DNA of 64,000 bases from Bradyrhizobium prioriisuperbiae (GTDB taxonomy: Bacteria; Pseudomonadota; Alphaproteobacteria; Rhizobiales; Xanthobacteraceae). The notes beneath the pieces were generated by a model. The model did no database searches, was not told where the DNA came from, and was given only the letters and a program-made list of their open reading frames with translations. The stretch spans positions 2,170,001 to 2,234,000 of the forward strand of contig NZ_CP135921.1 of assembly GCF_032397745.1 (NCBI RefSeq). The letters are read 5' to 3'. How positions within the stretch are numbered: the stretch's first letter is position 1; every line of letters begins with the position of its first letter. Below, piece by piece: positions 1-8,801 of the stretch. A program made the position numbers and the translations under genes.

Positions 1-667
1 TGAATTCGTCCAGCAGCGCATCGAGTTCGCGCTCGCGCTTGCGGCGATCCGGCTCGACCACCTCGAGCACCGCGCGAATATTGTCCTCGACATTGAGGCC
101 GCGGAAAATCGAGGCTTCCTGCGGCAGATAGCCGATGCCGAGCCGGGCGCGCTGATACATCGGCAGCTTGGTCACGTCATGGCCGTCGAGTTCGACACGG
201 CCGCGATCCGCCGGAATGAGGCCGGTGATCATGTAGAACACCGTGGTCTTGCCGGCGCCGTTGGGCCCGAGAATGCCCACCGCCTCGCCGCGGCGCACAT
301 ACAGGCTGACACCGCGCACGACCTGGCGCGAGCCGAAGGTCTTTTCGACGCCGTGAATGGCCAGGAAGCCCGAACGCGGCGCGGCGCGCTGCTGCGGCGC
401 GACGTTGCCCGCTGCCGTGGCAACCCCATTGGCCATCCAGCGCGGCTGTTGCGGAGCCTCGTCGTACTGCTGTTCGTCGTAAGCTTCGTCGGCGGCGGGT
501 TCGGATGGTTGGCGGGCCACAGCCGGCGCCGCCGGCGTTTCGCGCGACGGACTACGAAGCAGATCACCGACACGATCACTGAGTGACGTGATGTCCTTGG
601 CGCGCCCGAATGCCTGCGGGCCGCGCGGTGGTCCCTTCCGACGGAACATGCGCAGGAGATCAACCAT
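1..667 (-). CDS. lptB: LPS export ABC transporter ATP-binding protein LptB (3' end outside window)
   Basis: ATPase that powers LptFG to extract lipopolysaccharide from the inner membrane and push it along the LptC-LptA bridge. The 222 visible codons give an N-terminal region of about 100 residues, rich in Pro, Ala, Gln and Glu, and then the ABC domain with Walker A GPNGAGKTT at about residues 134-142 and the LPQEASIF Q-loop. The signature and Walker B lie beyond position 1. I chose the ATG at 667, which follows GCGGGTATGGTTG-like sequence without a strong Shine-Dalgarno. Typical LptB begins only a few residues before the ABC core, so the tail is an extension. An internal start nearer the core cannot be excluded, but the reading frame is open throughout. 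It lies downstream of lptA and lptC on the same strand. Confidence 0.93.
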   Translation of the reverse strand, partial: MVDLLRMFRRKGPPRGPQAFGRAKDITSLSDRVGDLLRSPSRETPAAPAVARQPSEPAADEAYDEQQYDEAPQQPRWMANGVATAAGNVAPQQRAAPRSGFLAIHGVEKTFGSRQVVRGVSLYVRRGEAVGILGPNGAGKTTVFYMITGLIPADRGRVELDGHDVTKLPMYQRARLGIGYLPQEASIFRGLNVEDNIRAVLEVVEPDRRKRERELDALLDEF

Positions 668-839
668 ACCCGCTTCAATCAGCCTTTCGCGGCAATCGCC
701 GTCGCCGCGCTTCGCAGCACCGGCGTGCGTCCCCGGGAGGGACGAGACCAGGAAGAGATAGGTATCCCCGCGCCAATGCCCATCGCGCGCGGTCCCGGTC
801 CCCCGTCCCCAATACAGGCTTGCGTCGCACCGTTCAACC

Positions 840-1661
840 TCAGCGCTTTCCCGAACCGGTCAAGTCGTTGAGATTCGTTGGTTTTCCGGCACTGTTGGGC
901 TTCGCTGGCGCAGCTGGAGGCTCACCGCCGCCGGGAATCAGCCCGCCGGGACCCGCTGCCTTACCGGCATTTGGAATCAGCATCTGGACCCGGCCACCGC
1001 TCTTGACCTCGACCCGGGACACGCCGGTGGTCATGTCCACGATCAGTCTATCGCCGCGCAGCACTTTGTCGGCCTGGGTCATGACCACGTTGCCGTTCAT
1101 GGTGATGGTGTTCGACCGCATGTCGAACTCGCCGGTATCACCGGTCACGGTCTGGTCTTTCTGGGTGACGACAACGCCACCCTTGGCCTCGAGCCGTTTG
1201 ATCGACGAGCTGCCGGTGGGACCTGGGGTCGCCGACGTCATGGTCGGCTTCGGCTGGCTGGATCCGCCGGAGTTTGCCCCGCCGTCGTAATACACCACCA
1301 GAACCTTGCAGCGCATGGTGGTGTCGCCCTGCACCACCTTGACGTTGTCCTTGAATGTCGCGGCCTTGTCCTTGTCACGCAGTTCAAGGCTGCCGGCATC
1401 GATCTGGATCGGCTTGTCGCGATTTTGCGAAAAGCCCTGCATCGCGTTGGGGCCCGCCTGCATGGTCGCGCCCTGTGCCGCAGGACCTTGCGCCCACGCA
1501 TCGCAGGCGCCGGCCAGCGTCATCACAACCAGCGCCGCGCCGGCGCTACGCACCCATGGACTGCGCAGCCATACACTGCAGCCCCATATCCTGAAGCTTG
1601 ATGTCCTGAAGCTTGATGGCCTCACCCGTCGCGTTGTCGGCACAAGCGTCATGAATTTCAT
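840..1661 (-). CDS. lptA: Periplasmic LPS-bridge protein LptA (OstA-like)
   Basis: 273 residues. The N-terminal 37 residues are unusual (Arg/Ser-rich, partly encoded by a repeated gatgtcctgaagctt unit). They precede a hydrophobic export segment at about residues 38-55 with a likely cleavage site after AWA (about residue 57). The mature part has the OstA/LptA beta-jellyroll pattern: PIQIDAGSLELRDKDKAATFKDNVKVVQGDT and then alternating strands such as NTITMNGNVVMTQADKVLRGDRL. It would form periplasmic oligomers carrying LPS between LptC and LptD. Its ATG overlaps the lptC stop codon (ATGA), so the two are translationally coupled. Pro/Gly-rich C-terminus. The real start could be a later codon nearer the signal peptide. 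Confidence 0.9.
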   Translation of the reverse strand: MKFMTLVPTTRRVRPSSFRTSSFRIWGCSVWLRSPWVRSAGAALVVMTLAGACDAWAQGPAAQGATMQAGPNAMQGFSQNRDKPIQIDAGSLELRDKDKAATFKDNVKVVQGDTTMRCKVLVVYYDGGANSGGSSQPKPTMTSATPGPTGSSSIKRLEAKGGVVVTQKDQTVTGDTGEFDMRSNTITMNGNVVMTQADKVLRGDRLIVDMTTGVSRVEVKSGGRVQMLIPNAGKAAGPGGLIPGGGEPPAAPAKPNSAGKPTNLNDLTGSGKR

Positions 1662-2386
1662 TTCTTCTTTGCCGACGACACCGGCGCGGCGGACACCGGC
1701 TCGTCGCGCTGCGGCGCCGCCGGCGTAGCGGGCGGTTCCGGGATCATGATCATCGAAACACCGCCGTCGAACACCACCAGCGCGCCGCTGTCGGTGATGC
1801 GCAAACGATTGGCATTAAGGGTTCCGTTCAGCAGCTTGACGTCGACAGGCTGATCCGACGCGACCGTTCCCTTGGCGATATCGACCTGCGCCTGGCTGAG
1901 GCGGGCTTCATACCCGGTGGAGGATTGCAGGAAGATGTTGTCCTTGAGATCCAGGATCTGGCTTTTGGTATCGAACCGGCCGTTGAGCGCATCCATGGTC
2001 ACGGTCGACTTGTCTTCCATCTGCACTTTCGAGCTCAGCTGATGCAGATCGACATGATTTGGATCGGTGACATCCTGGGTCGCGGTTTTCGCCCGCAGAT
2101 CGTAGGGCCGCTGATCCGGGGTGAAGCCGGCGAGATGCGGCGATTCCATCGTGATCTTGGTGCCCGACACGGCGATATTCTTGATATCGATCGGCAACCC
2201 CGTGATGTACCGAAATGGATTGAAGATCGAGGCGCCGGCGATCACCAGCAGCGAGCTCACCACCACCACCGGAATCGCCTTGCGCATCAGGCGCACGCGC
2301 CGGCTGTGGCGATCGGCCCGCGCGAACCGCACCTCCATACCGGCCTGATAGGTCTGGCCTTGAATTGACACGGCCGCTCCGGACAT
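1658..2386 (-). CDS. lptC: LPS export protein LptC, inner-membrane anchored
   Basis: Single-pass membrane protein that receives LPS from LptB2FG and hands it to LptA. The 242-residue product has a basic cytoplasmic N-terminus (RADRHSRRVRLMRKA), one transmembrane helix at about residues 36-54, and a periplasmic beta-rich domain of the YrbK/LptC family. I use the ATG at 2386; an in-frame TTG lies at 2398. The stop codon overlaps the lptA start, and the gene sits about 120 bp below rnd, giving the order rnd-lptC-lptA-lptB. The C-terminus ends in a Pro/Ala-rich, lysine-terminated tail. Confidence 0.88.
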   Translation of the reverse strand: MSGAAVSIQGQTYQAGMEVRFARADRHSRRVRLMRKAIPVVVVSSLLVIAGASIFNPFRYITGLPIDIKNIAVSGTKITMESPHLAGFTPDQRPYDLRAKTATQDVTDPNHVDLHQLSSKVQMEDKSTVTMDALNGRFDTKSQILDLKDNIFLQSSTGYEARLSQAQVDIAKGTVASDQPVDVKLLNGTLNANRLRITDSGALVVFDGGVSMIMIPEPPATPAAPQRDEPVSAAPVSSAKKK

Positions 2387-2508
2387 TGGTCCCACCAACG
2401 AGTTTACGCCGAACGGCCGCCCGACGCAGCCCGCTTCCCATCACACAGACCGACGACTTTGACCGAAACGGGGCGCACAGCCCAAACGGCTGCGACCGGC
2501 GTTCTCGT

Positions 2509-3123
2509 TCAGGAATGGGCGAAAATATCCTGCTCGCTCCATCCCTGCAGATCGAGCAGCGCGCGCGCCGGGAGAAACCCGAAGCAGGCGTCCGCCAGCG
2601 CGGTCCGCTTTTCCCGCGCCAGCATCTCGTCGAGACGGGTGCGCAGGTCATGCAGATGCAGCACGTCGGAGGCGGCATAGGCAAGCTGCGCATCGCTCAA
2701 AGTCGGCGCGCCCCAGTCGCTCGACTGCTGCTGCTTCGACAGATCGATGCCCAGGAGCTCGCGGACGAGGTCCTTCAGGCCATGGCGATCGGTGTAGGTA
2801 CGAACCAGCCTTGACGCGATCTTGGTGCAATAGACCGGCTGCGGCATCACGCCAAGCGCGTGGAACAGCGCCGCGAGATCAAATCGCGCGAAGTGGAAGA
2901 TCTTGGTAATGGCCGGATCCGCGAGCAGCTTCTTGAGATTGGGTGCGTCGCTATGCCCTGCCGGAATCTGCACCACGTCAGCGGTGCCGTCGCCATTCGA
3001 CAGCTGCACCACGCAGAGCCGGTCGCGATGCGGATTGAGGCCCAGAGTCTCCGTATCGATGGCGACCGAGGTGGTATAGCGGCCGAGGTCCGGCAAATCG
3101 CCGCGATGCAGGCGGATGGTCAT
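2509..3123 (-). CDS. rnd: Ribonuclease D (short, exonuclease-domain-only form)
   Basis: 3'-5' exoribonuclease of the DEDDy superfamily, expected to trim tRNA and other structured RNA 3' ends. All five catalytic residues are visible: D23 and E25 in DTET, D82 in HFARFD, and Y149 and D153 in YAASD. At 204 residues it contains only the exonuclease domain and lacks the C-terminal HRDC domains of the E. coli enzyme; this compact form is usual in alphaproteobacteria. It is the first gene of the minus-strand run that continues into lptC-lptA-lptB. The ATG at 3123 is the only plausible start. Confidence 0.92.
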   Translation of the reverse strand: MTIRLHRGDLPDLGRYTTSVAIDTETLGLNPHRDRLCVVQLSNGDGTADVVQIPAGHSDAPNLKKLLADPAITKIFHFARFDLAALFHALGVMPQPVYCTKIASRLVRTYTDRHGLKDLVRELLGIDLSKQQQSSDWGAPTLSDAQLAYAASDVLHLHDLRTRLDEMLAREKRTALADACFGFLPARALLDLQGWSEQDIFAHS

Positions 3124-3347
3124 CTGGTCTCAACCTGGATTCATGAACAATATGAGGCCGTTTAGCCGACTCAGGCCGCAAACGCACCCAAAAATAACGG
3201 GCAGATCTTAATGGATCCGGCAGCCAGGACCAGCGCCGGCATCCTTCGCGCCGATGATCTCGGGCAATCGTCCAGCGACCGCAGGATCGGGCCGACTTCG
3301 CAGCTGATGGGAGTTCTGATGGGATCAGCACCATCATCTGAAAATGA

Positions 3348-3434
<87 letters not shown>

Positions 3435-3549
3435 ATTGGGGCGACACATAGAGGTTCAGGTTTCGCCTTGTCAACAGGGGGATACCGGGCCCGGCGGATA
3501 GAGCGGGCAAAACCCCGAAAACCTTGGTCAAAAGGGGCTTTTAGTCTGC

Positions 3550-4542
3550 TCAGGACTGCGCGATCCGGCCAATCAGGTCGAGCAGCGGCCGGTCGTCGGC
3601 GAACTCCGTCAGAATCGGTGCCGCTCGCTCGATGAAGGGACGCTTGTCGGGCTGGATGAAGGTCACCCCCATGCGCTCCACGGTGCCCCGCGCCTTGGTC
3701 TGGAAATCGGCCCACAGCACATTCATGCGGTCGTAGGACGCGAGCGCCGCCTCGCGAACCATCGTTTGCTGCGCCGGGGCCATGCTGCTCCAGCGCGCCT
3801 CGCTGATCAGAAACACATCAGGCACCATGGTGTGCTCGTCGAGCGAGTAGTGCGACACCACCTCGCCATGCCGGCCGACGATCAGCGCCACGACGCTGTT
3901 CTCGGCGCCGTCCACCAGGCGGGAGCTGAGCGCCGTGAACACCAGGTCCCACGCCATCTCGACGCCTTCGGCGCCGAACAGACGCATCATCCGCGCCATG
4001 GTCGGCGAGGGCTGGATGCGAATCTTCAAGCCCTTCAGGTCGTCAGGATGATTGATCGGCCTGTGGCCGTAAAAGCTGCGCGAGCCGGCGTCATAATAGG
4101 TGAGGCCGACAAGGCCGACCGAGGATCCCGACGCCAGGATACTGTCACCGACCGTGTTGGTGGTCACGCTGCGCCAGTGGGCGTGATCGCGGAACACGAA
4201 CGGCAGGCTGAACACGCGATACGCCGGCGCCTCACGCTCCAGCGCACTGGCGCTGACCTTGGCGAAATCGAGTTTGCCGGCCTTGAGCTGCGCCAGCAGA
4301 TTGGTTTCCTGCCCGATCTGGCCGTCAGGAAACACCGCAAGCTCGATCGCGCCGCCGGATTTCTCGTGCAGCACATCGGCGAAATGCTGGATCGCCGGAT
4401 GCACCGGATGGGTCACCGGCAAGGCGTGCCCAATCCGCAACCGCAGCGGTTCGGCGCGCAGCACCGCCGGACAGGCGAGCATCGCCCCTCCGATAGCCAG
4501 CACACGCCGCCGTGACCAGTGTCCCATTCCCCGCCCGACCAT
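3550..4542 (-). CDS. TRAP transporter solute-binding protein, DctP family (orphan)
   Basis: About 330 residues and matches the DctP/DctB-like periplasmic binding fold: LRIGHALPVTHPVHPAIQHFADVL, then GQIGQETNLLAQLKAGKLDF, and the conserved KGLKIRIQPSPTMARMMRLFGA segment whose Arg usually holds a substrate carboxylate. The start region carries SRRRVLAIGGAMLACPAVLRA, which looks like a twin-arginine or Sec signal peptide. In-frame ATGs occur at 4542 and 4527; the frame stays open to 4779, but that upstream part does not resemble protein. No DctQ or DctM membrane genes are adjacent, so it must work with a transporter elsewhere or act as a sensor partner. The substrate is not predictable beyond an organic acid. 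Confidence 0.85.
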   Translation of the reverse strand: MVGRGMGHWSRRRVLAIGGAMLACPAVLRAEPLRLRIGHALPVTHPVHPAIQHFADVLHEKSGGAIELAVFPDGQIGQETNLLAQLKAGKLDFAKVSASALEREAPAYRVFSLPFVFRDHAHWRSVTTNTVGDSILASGSSVGLVGLTYYDAGSRSFYGHRPINHPDDLKGLKIRIQPSPTMARMMRLFGAEGVEMAWDLVFTALSSRLVDGAENSVVALIVGRHGEVVSHYSLDEHTMVPDVFLISEARWSSMAPAQQTMVREAALASYDRMNVLWADFQTKARGTVERMGVTFIQPDKRPFIERAAPILTEFADDRPLLDLIGRIAQS

Positions 4543-4733
4543 TGCCCAAATCCCCGGCCCAAAATTGCCAAATACGAACGCCGGCACTGAAAGTTTCGTG
4601 AGCCGGACCTGATAATTCAGCCCTTGAACAGGCCTGTCATCGTCATCTATCAGGTGTAAGTATGCGACAGCGTCGCACCCCCTTACAACACTCGGCGATG
4701 AGGGGGTCAGGCGACCAGCCCGGAAGAGATCAC

Positions 4734-5729
4734 ATGACTGACGCGCCCGCGACTTCAAGCCCCGTCCAGACCTCGACAAACACCCTGGTCACGATTTTCG
4801 GCGGCTCCGGGTTCCTCGGTCGGCATGTGGTGCGGGCCCTGGCCAAGCGCGACTATCGCATCCGTGTCGCCGTACGCCGTCCCGATCTGGCCGGGCACCT
4901 GCAGCCGCTCGGCAAAGTCGGCCAGATTCATGCAGTTCAGGCCAATCTTCGTTATCCGGAGTCGGTCACCGCCGCCGTGCGCGATGCCGAAATCGTCGTC
5001 AATCTGGTGGCCATTCTGGCCGAGAGCGGCGCACAGACCTTCGATGCCGTGCAGGTGCAGGGCGCCGCCACTATCGCAGCCGCCGCCAAGGCCGCCGGTG
5101 CCCGCCTGATCCACGTCTCCGCCATCGGCGCGGACACGAATTCGTCCTCGGCCTATGCCCGCGCCAAGGCTGCCGGCGAAAAAGCCGTGTTTGACGCCGT
5201 GCCGGACGCCACCATTTTCCGCCCGTCGCTGATGTTCGGACCGGAGGATCAGTTCACCAACCGCTTTGCCGCGCTTGCCCGCATCATGCCGGCGCTGCCA
5301 CTGGTCGGCGGCGATACGCGCGTGCAGCCGGCTTTCGTCGGCGACGTGGCCCGCGCCATTGCCGACGCGGTCGACGGCCACGCGCGCAGCGGCGCGACTT
5401 ATGAGGTCGGCGGCCCCGAAGTGATGACCATGCGAGAGATACTGGACTTCATCCTGAAGACCATCGAGCGCGACCGCGTGCTGATGCCGCTGCCGTTTGG
5501 CCTCGCCGGGATGATGGCCTGGTTCCTGCGGTTCGCACCGGGCGCGCTGAAGCTGACGCCCGACCAGGTGCAGCTGCTGCGATCGGACAATGTGGTGTCG
5601 GATGCGGCAAAGACCGCCGGCCTGACCCTGGAAGGCCTCGGCCTCGTGCCGGAGTCGCTCGCCGCCATCGCGCCGTCGTATCTCTGGCGCTTCCGCAAGA
5701 CCGGCCAGTTCCGCAGCAGCGCGGCCTGA
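4734..5729 (+). CDS. NAD(P)-binding protein of the NDUFA9 / atypical SDR family
   Basis: 331-residue Rossmann-fold protein. The glycine motif GGSGFLG (about residues 23-29) is followed by RRPD at the end of the second strand, typical of atypical short-chain dehydrogenases. The segments VQGAATIAAAAKAAGARLIHVSAIGA and SAYARAKAAGEKAV contain the usual Ser/Tyr region, although the YxxxK here is YARAK. This is the alphaproteobacterial relative of mitochondrial complex I subunit NDUFA9, for which a structural or quinone-biosynthesis role is assumed. The start at 4734 has GGAAGAG seven or eight bases upstream; the upstream ATG at 4662 has none. Followed by a large palindromic repeat. Confidence 0.85.
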   Translation: MTDAPATSSPVQTSTNTLVTIFGGSGFLGRHVVRALAKRDYRIRVAVRRPDLAGHLQPLGKVGQIHAVQANLRYPESVTAAVRDAEIVVNLVAILAESGAQTFDAVQVQGAATIAAAAKAAGARLIHVSAIGADTNSSSAYARAKAAGEKAVFDAVPDATIFRPSLMFGPEDQFTNRFAALARIMPALPLVGGDTRVQPAFVGDVARAIADAVDGHARSGATYEVGGPEVMTMREILDFILKTIERDRVLMPLPFGLAGMMAWFLRFAPGALKLTPDQVQLLRSDNVVSDAAKTAGLTLEGLGLVPESLAAIAPSYLWRFRKTGQFRSSAA

Positions 5730-5746
5730 TCGAACGAACTCAGCCT

Positions 5747-5828
5747 GTAGCCCGGATGAGCGTCAGCGACATCCGGGACTGACGGCATTGCCCGTCCCGG
5801 ATGTCGCGAAGACGCTCATCCGGGCTAC
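5747..5828. repeat. 82-bp extragenic palindrome (REP-like)
   Basis: The outer arms GTAGCCCGGATGAGCGTC and GACGCTCATCCGGGCTAC are an exact 18-bp inverted repeat. A second inner pair, GCGACATCCGGGAC and GTCCCGGATGTCGC, is also exact. The whole forms a long hairpin between the 3' ends of two convergent genes. The CCCGGAT(G/T) core appears in both arm pairs, suggesting a nested or duplicated unit. Confidence 0.85.
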
Positions 5829-5849
5829 GAGCAAACCCACGTCCTTACT

Positions 5850-6656
5850 TTATTTCCCGAGCGCCAGCGCGATCAGGCCAAGCACGCCCACCGTCACGCG
5901 CCACCATGCGAAAAACGCGAAGCCGTTACGGGTCACGAAGTTCAGGAATGTCCGCACCACGATGATCGCGGTGATGAACGACACCACGAAGCCGATCGCG
6001 ACAATGGCCAGATGATCGGTATTCATCTCGGCGCGATTCTTGTAGAAATCGTACGCGAACGCGGCGACCATGGTCGGAATGGCGAGGAAGAACGAAAACT
6101 CCGCCGCCGAACGCTTGTCGGCGCCGAACAGCATCGCCGACACGATGCTCGCACCCGAGCGCGACACGCCGGGAATCATTGCTGCGCATTGCGCGATGCC
6201 GATGCCCAGATACATCGGCAGCGAGAACGTGGTGGCATCGTGAAACCGCGGCTTCAAATCGAGGCGATCAATCCAGAGCAGCACCGCGCCGCCCACGATC
6301 AACGAGAAACACACCACCCAAGGATCGAAAAGTTTCTCCTTGATCCAATGTCCAAATAGCAAGCCCATCGCTACGGCAGGCAGGAACGCGATCAAAACCC
6401 CTATCACAAAACGCTGCGCAGCGGGGTCCGAGAACATATTCAGCGCAATGCGCCACAAGCGTTCAAAGTAAATCACCAGGATCGCCAGAATGGCACCAAG
6501 CTGGATCAGCACATTGAAGGTGTTCCAGAAGCCGCTGCCGTCGAGACCGAAAATATGCTGCACCAGCAACAGATGTCCGGTGGAGGACACAGGAAGGAAT
6601 TCGGTGACGCCCTCGACGATCCCGAGAATGATCGCCTTGATTGTATCGGAAAGCAT
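5850..6656 (-). CDS. uppP: Undecaprenyl-diphosphatase UppP (BacA)
   Basis: Integral membrane phosphatase that recycles undecaprenyl pyrophosphate to the monophosphate carrier used for peptidoglycan and O-antigen synthesis; overexpression of this family gives bacitracin resistance. The 268-residue protein has both signature motifs: GIVEGVTEFLPVSSTGH (residues 12-28) with the catalytic glutamates, and PGVSRSGAS (162-170). About eight hydrophobic segments follow the family pattern. It is convergent with the NDUFA9-like gene across the 82-bp palindrome. Confidence 0.96.
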   Translation of the reverse strand: MLSDTIKAIILGIVEGVTEFLPVSSTGHLLLVQHIFGLDGSGFWNTFNVLIQLGAILAILVIYFERLWRIALNMFSDPAAQRFVIGVLIAFLPAVAMGLLFGHWIKEKLFDPWVVCFSLIVGGAVLLWIDRLDLKPRFHDATTFSLPMYLGIGIAQCAAMIPGVSRSGASIVSAMLFGADKRSAAEFSFFLAIPTMVAAFAYDFYKNRAEMNTDHLAIVAIGFVVSFITAIIVVRTFLNFVTRNGFAFFAWWRVTVGVLGLIALALGK

Positions 6657-6929
6657 GTGATGACCTCGATCCTGCCCCGCAAAAAGCGGCCCCTTGTGGC
6701 CTATTCACCTGGCCGCCGCAACGCCAAAAAAACGCTTGCCACCTGCACAAAACCGTGTCGGCGCGCCTTAAAAATTCCTTCAAGACCTTGGTGCAATGGA
6801 GATTCTCGCCGCGGGCGAGACCTCCTTGAAACTTCCCACTGTCGCGGCCCGGCATGGGTAGTGTGCGGCACACGGCCGTCATATAACGGCCACGAACTTT
6901 TAAGCTTTTGCCTGTTGATCAGGGTTCTC

Positions 6930-7622
6930 ATGTTCACACTGTTCCATCATCCGTTCTGCCCTCACTCTCGTTTCGTCCGGCTCGCGCTCGGCGAATACGG
7001 TCTTGACGTGCGGCTGGTGGAAGAGCGGGTGTGGGAGCGGCGTGAAGCATTTCTCGCCCTCAATCCCGCGGCGGCAACGCCCGTGATGGTGGTCGAGGGC
7101 GTTCCGCCCATTCCCGGGCCCGCCATCATCAGCGAATATCTTGATGAGAACCACGGCGCGGAGCTGGCCGATCACCGCCTGCTGCCGACGTCGACGGGCG
7201 AGCGCATCGAAGTGCGCCGGCTGATGGCCTGGTTCAACGAGAAATTCTACGAGGAGGCCAGCAACCCGCTGGTCACCGAGCGCATCTACAAGCGCTACAT
7301 GAGCGAAGAGGACGGTGGCGGCGCGCCATCCATGGATGTGATCCGCGCAGCCAAGGCCAATGTGCGCTATCATCTGGCCTATATCGGCTGGCTGGCCCGC
7401 TCGCGGAACTATCTGGCGGGTGACACGCTGACCTACGCGGACCTCGCGGCGGCGGCGCACCTCTCAGCCATCGACTATCTGGGCGATGTGCCATGGATCG
7501 AGGACGACGCGGCAAAGGCGTGGTACGCGCGGATCAAGTCGCGCCCATCGTTCCGCTCGCTGCTGAGCGAATGGCTGGCGGGGGTTCCGGCCTCGCCGAC
7601 CTATGTGGACCTCGACTTCTGA
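6930..7622 (+). CDS. Glutathione S-transferase family protein
   Basis: 230-residue GST-fold protein. The N-terminal thioredoxin-like domain starts [25 protein letters not shown], with a CPHS dipeptide site resembling the glutaredoxin/Omega type. TPVMVV contains the cis-proline, and [11 protein letters not shown] is the glutathione gamma-glutamyl binding turn. The helical C-terminal domain ends with the N-capping segment [17 protein letters not shown]. The ATG at 6930 begins the recognisable fold; the frame is open further upstream but without domain sequence. queG overlaps its 3' end in another frame, suggesting co-transcription. Substrate unknown. Confidence 0.86.
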   Translation: MFTLFHHPFCPHSRFVRLALGEYGLDVRLVEERVWERREAFLALNPAAATPVMVVEGVPPIPGPAIISEYLDENHGAELADHRLLPTSTGERIEVRRLMAWFNEKFYEEASNPLVTERIYKRYMSEEDGGGAPSMDVIRAAKANVRYHLAYIGWLARSRNYLAGDTLTYADLAAAAHLSAIDYLGDVPWIEDDAAKAWYARIKSRPSFRSLLSEWLAGVPASPTYVDLDF

Positions 7623-8791
7623 ACACCTCGGACCAGAACGCGTCCCACAAGGCCACCGGCCCCGACCTCAGGGCGGCGCTGGAACGCGAAGCCACCGCGC
7701 TCGGCTTCGACGCCCTCGGCATCACCGATCCCGCCGCCATCGGCAGCGCGGGAGACAAGCTGCAGCAATTTCTGCAATCGGGCGCCCATGGCGACATGGC
7801 ATGGCTTGCCGACACCCGCCGCACCCATCCCCGGCTGCTGTGGCAGGACGTCCGCTCGATCATCATGCTCGGCGTCAATTACGGGCCGGACGAAAATCCG
7901 CTCGCCGTCCTCGCGAAGCGCAGCCACGGCGCAATATCGGTCTATGCTCGCGGCGACGACTATCACGAGCTGATCAAGAAGCGCCTCAAGGCGCTGGCGC
8001 GCTGGCTGCTCGCGCAGGCGGGCGGTGACGTCAAGGTGTTCGTCGACACCGCCGCGGTGATGGAAAAACCGCTGGCGCATCAGGCCGGCCTCGGCTGGCA
8101 GGGCAAGCACACCAACCTGGTCTCGCAGGAGTTTGGCTCCTGGCTGTTTCTCGGCGCGATCTTCACCACGCTGGACCTGCCGCGTGACGTCGCCAAAACC
8201 GATCACTGCGGCTCGTGCCGCGCCTGTCTCGACAGCTGCCCCACGGCAGCGTTTCCCGCGCCTTATCGGCTCGATGCGCGGCGTTGCGTGTCCTATCTGA
8301 CCATCGAACTCAAGGGGCCGATCCCGCACGAATTCCGCCGCGCGATCGGCAACCGCATCTATGGCTGCGACGATTGTCTGGCGGCCTGCCCCTGGAACAA
8401 GTTCGCCGAGGTCGGCCGCGAAACAAAACTCGCTGCGCGGGACGAACTGCGCGCGCCCGCGCTGCGCGATCTGGCCCGGCTCGATGATGCGGCGTTTCGC
8501 GCGACATTCACCAAGTCGCCGGTCAAGCGGATCGGCCGTGATCGTTTTGTCCGCAATGTGCTGATCGCGATCGGCAATTCCAGCAATCCGTCGCTCGCGC
8601 AGGAAGCCGAACGCCTGCTCACGGACGACAGCGCGATGGTCCGCGGCGCCGCGGTGTGGGCGCTGGCGCAATTGCTGCCGGCCGATGAGTTTGCAAGACT
8701 TGCGGCATCCGCGCACGATCCGGATGAGGCAGTGCAGCAGGAATGGACGCAGGCACTCGCGTCCAGCCCTGCTCAAGCAATTCCGATTTAG
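7571..8791 (+). CDS. queG: Epoxyqueuosine reductase QueG
   Basis: Cobalamin- and iron-sulfur-dependent enzyme that performs the last step of queuosine synthesis in tRNA, reducing epoxyqueuosine. Two [4Fe-4S] clusters are visible: [12 protein letters not shown] (first cysteines at about residues 213, 216, 219, 223) and [13 protein letters not shown] (266, 269, 273). The [25 protein letters not shown] region matches the cobalamin/catalytic segment. HEAT-like repeats form the C-terminus. The start is uncertain: the ATG at 7571 overlaps the GST gene by 52 bp, while homology would begin near 7640 where only CTG/TTG-like codons are available. Confidence 0.93.
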   Translation: MAGGGSGLADLCGPRLLNTSDQNASHKATGPDLRAALEREATALGFDALGITDPAAIGSAGDKLQQFLQSGAHGDMAWLADTRRTHPRLLWQDVRSIIMLGVNYGPDENPLAVLAKRSHGAISVYARGDDYHELIKKRLKALARWLLAQAGGDVKVFVDTAAVMEKPLAHQAGLGWQGKHTNLVSQEFGSWLFLGAIFTTLDLPRDVAKTDHCGSCRACLDSCPTAAFPAPYRLDARRCVSYLTIELKGPIPHEFRRAIGNRIYGCDDCLAACPWNKFAEVGRETKLAARDELRAPALRDLARLDDAAFRATFTKSPVKRIGRDRFVRNVLIAIGNSSNPSLAQEAERLLTDDSAMVRGAAVWALAQLLPADEFARLAASAHDPDEAVQQEWTQALASSPAQAIPI

Positions 8792-8801
8792 CCAGCCCGA
8801 G

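Noticed and set aside
5730..5849. Possible CRISPR-like repeat
   Set aside because: It is a single two-level palindrome, with no array of direct repeats and spacers; no cas genes are in the window.
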